Shown here: positions 61,401 to 64,000 of the stretch, piece after piece | How positions within the stretch are numbered: position 1 is the first letter of the stretch | How the letters are laid out: each line of letters opens with the position of its first letter | Notes under the pieces: model-generated | What the model saw: only the letters and a program-made list of their open reading frames with translations | The model's database searches: none | Told to the model about the DNA's origin: nothing | Translations under genes and position numbers: made by a program | DNA from: Oscarella lobularis | Taxonomy: Eukaryota > Porifera > Homoscleromorpha > Homosclerophorida > Oscarellidae | Assembly (NCBI RefSeq): GCF_947507565.1 | Contig: NC_089188.1 | Coordinates: 1,488,001-1,552,000, forward strand | Reading direction: 5' to 3' | Length of the DNA stretch: 64,000 nucleotides

Positions 61401-64000
61401 AAGATTTCCGGCAGTTCGTCGTCCGGTCGTCGACCGTCGTCTCGTTTCAGCGCGCGAACGGCGAGCAGTCGATCGAATCGGCATCGAAGCTCCGTCGTTC
61501 AGGTCATTCCCGAAGAAGCGCCGTCTCCCACGACGACCCATCGCAATCATTACGGCGTGAAGGAGGCGGTCGAAAAGCCCGCCGTCATGTTCGTCAGTCT
61601 CATGCTCGCGCCGCCGACGCCGCCCGTCTATCACACTGGCAATCACACGTCGAGACAGGGAAGCGTGACGTCGTTGCCTCAGGGAGTCGGTTTGTCGCCG
61701 CCCGGTCGCCAGTCGAGTCGAAGCGACGATGCGAAAGTCGTCTACAGATCGAAACGCTCCAGCGTGGCGCAAGCGGCGAGACGTAGTTTTCTCGCTTTGG
61801 ATCAGTCGATTTCTGTCGCGCCGCAGGATTCGGACAGTAGTGGAGACGATCTGGAAAATGACGGCGGAGAGGATTTTTTCGCCTCCGCTCAAGAAAGGTA
61901 TTGGGAACGTACAATAAACGTAGTTCATTCTACTCTAGTTTTCTTTTCCTTTTATAGTTTGAAAATGAAGGAGCGGAGAAACTTTCCCTGGATGGGCGTC
62001 GTAGCCAAACTGGTCAAAGAAACGAACGTCGTATGCAGCCACGAACCGGATTGCGTCTCGTCGTGCAAGAGACGGCAGAAAAAGCGCTGCCTCCTCATGC
62101 TCGAAGCGATCGAGCAAATCTACAGCAACACAAAGAAGCCAAATAATTATAAGAAACTAACGGAAGAGATAACGACGAGCGGATCGGTATTTTCTAATAG
62201 TTTGGTGGGAAGCCAGTTCGATCCCGAGTTGTTGACCGCCGGAGACGGTGGCCACGATTTGGGCGGAGGCGAAGGACGCGGCTTGGGATTGGCCGTCTCT
62301 TACGACCGAAAGACGAGTCGCAACCCGTCGATTTCGTCCGGATCGAAAACCGGCAATCAGCTTCTGAATTTGATGAGAGTCGCCGTTTCGTTGGGAGGCG
62401 ATGGTCAGACGGGGGCCCCACATCGATCGAGATCCAGAGAAAGTGTCAGCGAGGAGGAAGGCGTCCAGGCACAACGAGAAAAGACCTTCAACGAGATCAG
62501 AATCAAATATCTAAAAGAGCAAGTAGGATAAACGAAAGGACGCGCTCGTTCGTTCGTCTCGCGACATTTTCCTTGTAGGTGCAGGGTTTGTCGCACGCTG
62601 CCATGTCTGCTCTCATTGTCGCCGCTCCCGTGCTTCCCGATTCCGTTTTTCATTCGGTTCTCGACGCGGCTTGGACTCACATTCTAGACCCCGATATTCA
62701 AGTGGCATCGGCATCAGGTCAATTTTCTCAATCAAGTATTTGTGTCACACAAGAAACGTCGTTTCTCTTAGCTTGCCTTTTTCTTCTGGCTTCTGCTCGA
62801 CTGAGTAAAGTGGCTGAAGAGAAGGTCACCGAAGCTCTAGACAGTGCAGACCCTTTGGTTCGTATCGAAGGAATTTGCAGGTACGTTATTATTATGGCTA
62901 TAAATTGAATAGGCACGACTGCGTGGTTTTTTTTTCTTTGTAGATTTTCGCGTCTTTGGAAGAATCGCTATCAGGTTTGGCCTCGCATGGAAAGAGATGC
63001 TCAGAAACGGTTCAAAGTGCCGCCGTTGAGCATCGGCTTCACTCTGCCGTCTCCTCCTCTGGGTCGCGGTGTCGTCAAGACGGTGGATTCGCCTTGGGAG
63101 ATAACGAGGCAGACGAGCGAAGAAAATGAAGAGGATACGGTGCAAACATAAAAAAATTCGCTCGCATCAGTTTTTCTTTAGAGTGCATTTTCTTTGCAGT
63201 CGGAGAAGCTGCTGCAGGAGAAAAAGGAAAAGGAAGAAGAACGGAAAAAGAAGGCTCGTCGTCAGAAGCAGAAAGTCCGCTTTCGAGAAATTCACTGCAT
63301 TGATCAGGCAGCGACTGACACGGCCGCGTCTATCGGTGCAGACAACGACGGTACAAGGAGCTAAATAAAAAGAAATTGTTCCTCTTTATATCGAGATGTG
63401 TTTTTATGTAGCTGACATGCCCGACGTCGATCGAAGGCGCTACTCCCTATTTCCTTCCGCTGTATATTCTGCCATTCCTCTACTCATCACTCTTCTCGAT
63501 GATGCGAGCGTTGGCCAATCGAATTGCATGACAGGTACGTACGACGACGCGCGACAGTCTACTACGTCTGCAATGTCTCTCTAGTCGGCGAATCGGCGCA
63601 ACAGATCGTCTGGGATTGTCTCGTGGAAGAGCCCGCTCTGTTCTTCCGTCCCCTTCAGGAAAAAGCGATCAAATTGAAAGAACAGGTTCGATAGGGGATT
63701 TCTAAATAGAGTCTATCTTCTTTATGCAACGGGTCGATAGAGTCTGATTCTTCAAACGGTTCGTCGTCTCTTTCTGTTCTTTCCCTCTCTTCCTCCGGCC
63801 GCGTCCCAGTTCATCTATAACCACATGATCGGAATGATTATGTATTACGCGAACGACGCCAAGGCCAAGCCAAAAGAGGGCTCCCAAGACATCATTCTAG
63901 ATCTTCTGTCCATCCTCTGGCAAGCCGTACCAAGTGTACGAGGTCTAAACGTAAAACAGTTGAAAGATCGACTCAAAAAAGAACGCTGCGACGTAAGTGC
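58405..64000 (+). CDS. UNC80: UNC80, NALCN channelosome subunit, 5' part
   Basis: The first part of a very large gene that runs off the right edge. UNC80 is a HEAT/armadillo scaffold that with UNC79 supports the NALCN sodium-leak channel at the plasma membrane. Exons 58405-58514, 58572-58638 and 58920 onward join in phase. MDQGRAMSKRL leads to IRYQTFLWEQAKCFQRLKQD, then EKDLIEAALPYVALGC and IKLLSTLHWILVE. Later blocks match the family: GCAEGGCTYG, RRVAFSALIGSRLAK, MRYNVQQFALLLSCTELGTL, CPFALKMFACQLLLEITAFL, RNRYQVWPRMERDAQ, FKVPPLSIGFTLPSPP and IYNHMIGMIMYYANDAKAKP, with LNVKQLKDRLKKERCD next to a donor at the window end. Human UNC80 is about 3,250 residues, and about half is covered. The 280-bp intron 58639-58919 is the longest seen in this part. 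Confidence 0.93.

Overview
The window is eukaryotic nuclear DNA, almost certainly from an early-branching animal with a compact genome. Genes are split by short GT-AG introns, mostly about 45-70 bp, and lie 4-500 bp apart on alternating strands. The gene set includes animal-specific or animal-typical families: glypican, ninein, LRRC63, UNC80, MOXD1/dopamine-beta-hydroxylase-like enzymes. A small-genome sponge would fit, but that is inference. Gene names come from protein similarity recognised by eye, not from a database search.

Layout. (1) Bases 1-14004 are a satellite with a 41-bp period, about 340 copies and visible higher-order duplication. A 14-copy, 56-bp satellite (14041-14830) follows, with a small hairpin on either side. 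(2) 15051-20836 on the minus strand carries the N-terminal exons of a PI4KA-like lipid kinase, cut off by the satellite, then CTC1 of the telomeric CST complex. (3) eIF2A (20907-23684, +) is head-to-head with CTC1 and tail-to-tail with U2SURP (23753-27476, -). A glypican-like gene follows (27610-29412, -). (4) Ninein (29895-34935, +), PCID2 (34996-38718, -), a phytanoyl-CoA dioxygenase-family gene (38815-39979, +) and CENP-I (39998-44645, -) are packed with gaps of 18-96 bp. A complete intronless ADP-ribosylglycohydrolase gene (42328-43581, +) lies inside one 1.7-kb intron of CENP-I on the opposite strand. (5) Three tandem paralogous copper monooxygenases with DOMON domains occupy 44836-53287. 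(6) DHRS12 (-), LRRC63 (+), CRPPA/ISPD (-) and the first half of UNC80 (+, running off the right edge) fill the rest.

Functional context. The genes are mostly unrelated housekeeping and cell-biology genes: telomere replication, translation, splicing, centrosome, mRNA export, kinetochore, dystroglycan glycosylation, sodium-leak channel. They do not form a pathway. What links neighbours is architecture: shared divergent promoters (CTC1/eIF2A, PCID2/PhyH, CENP-I/monooxygenase 1, DHRS12/LRRC63, CRPPA/UNC80) and near-abutting convergent 3' ends (LRRC63/CRPPA 4 bp, PhyH/CENP-I 18 bp). I found no tRNA, rRNA, CRISPR array or recognisable transposase. The most unusual points are the nested gene in CENP-I, the exon/intron-like structure of the 56-bp satellite beside the truncated PI4KA-like gene, and the recent triplication of the monooxygenase gene.
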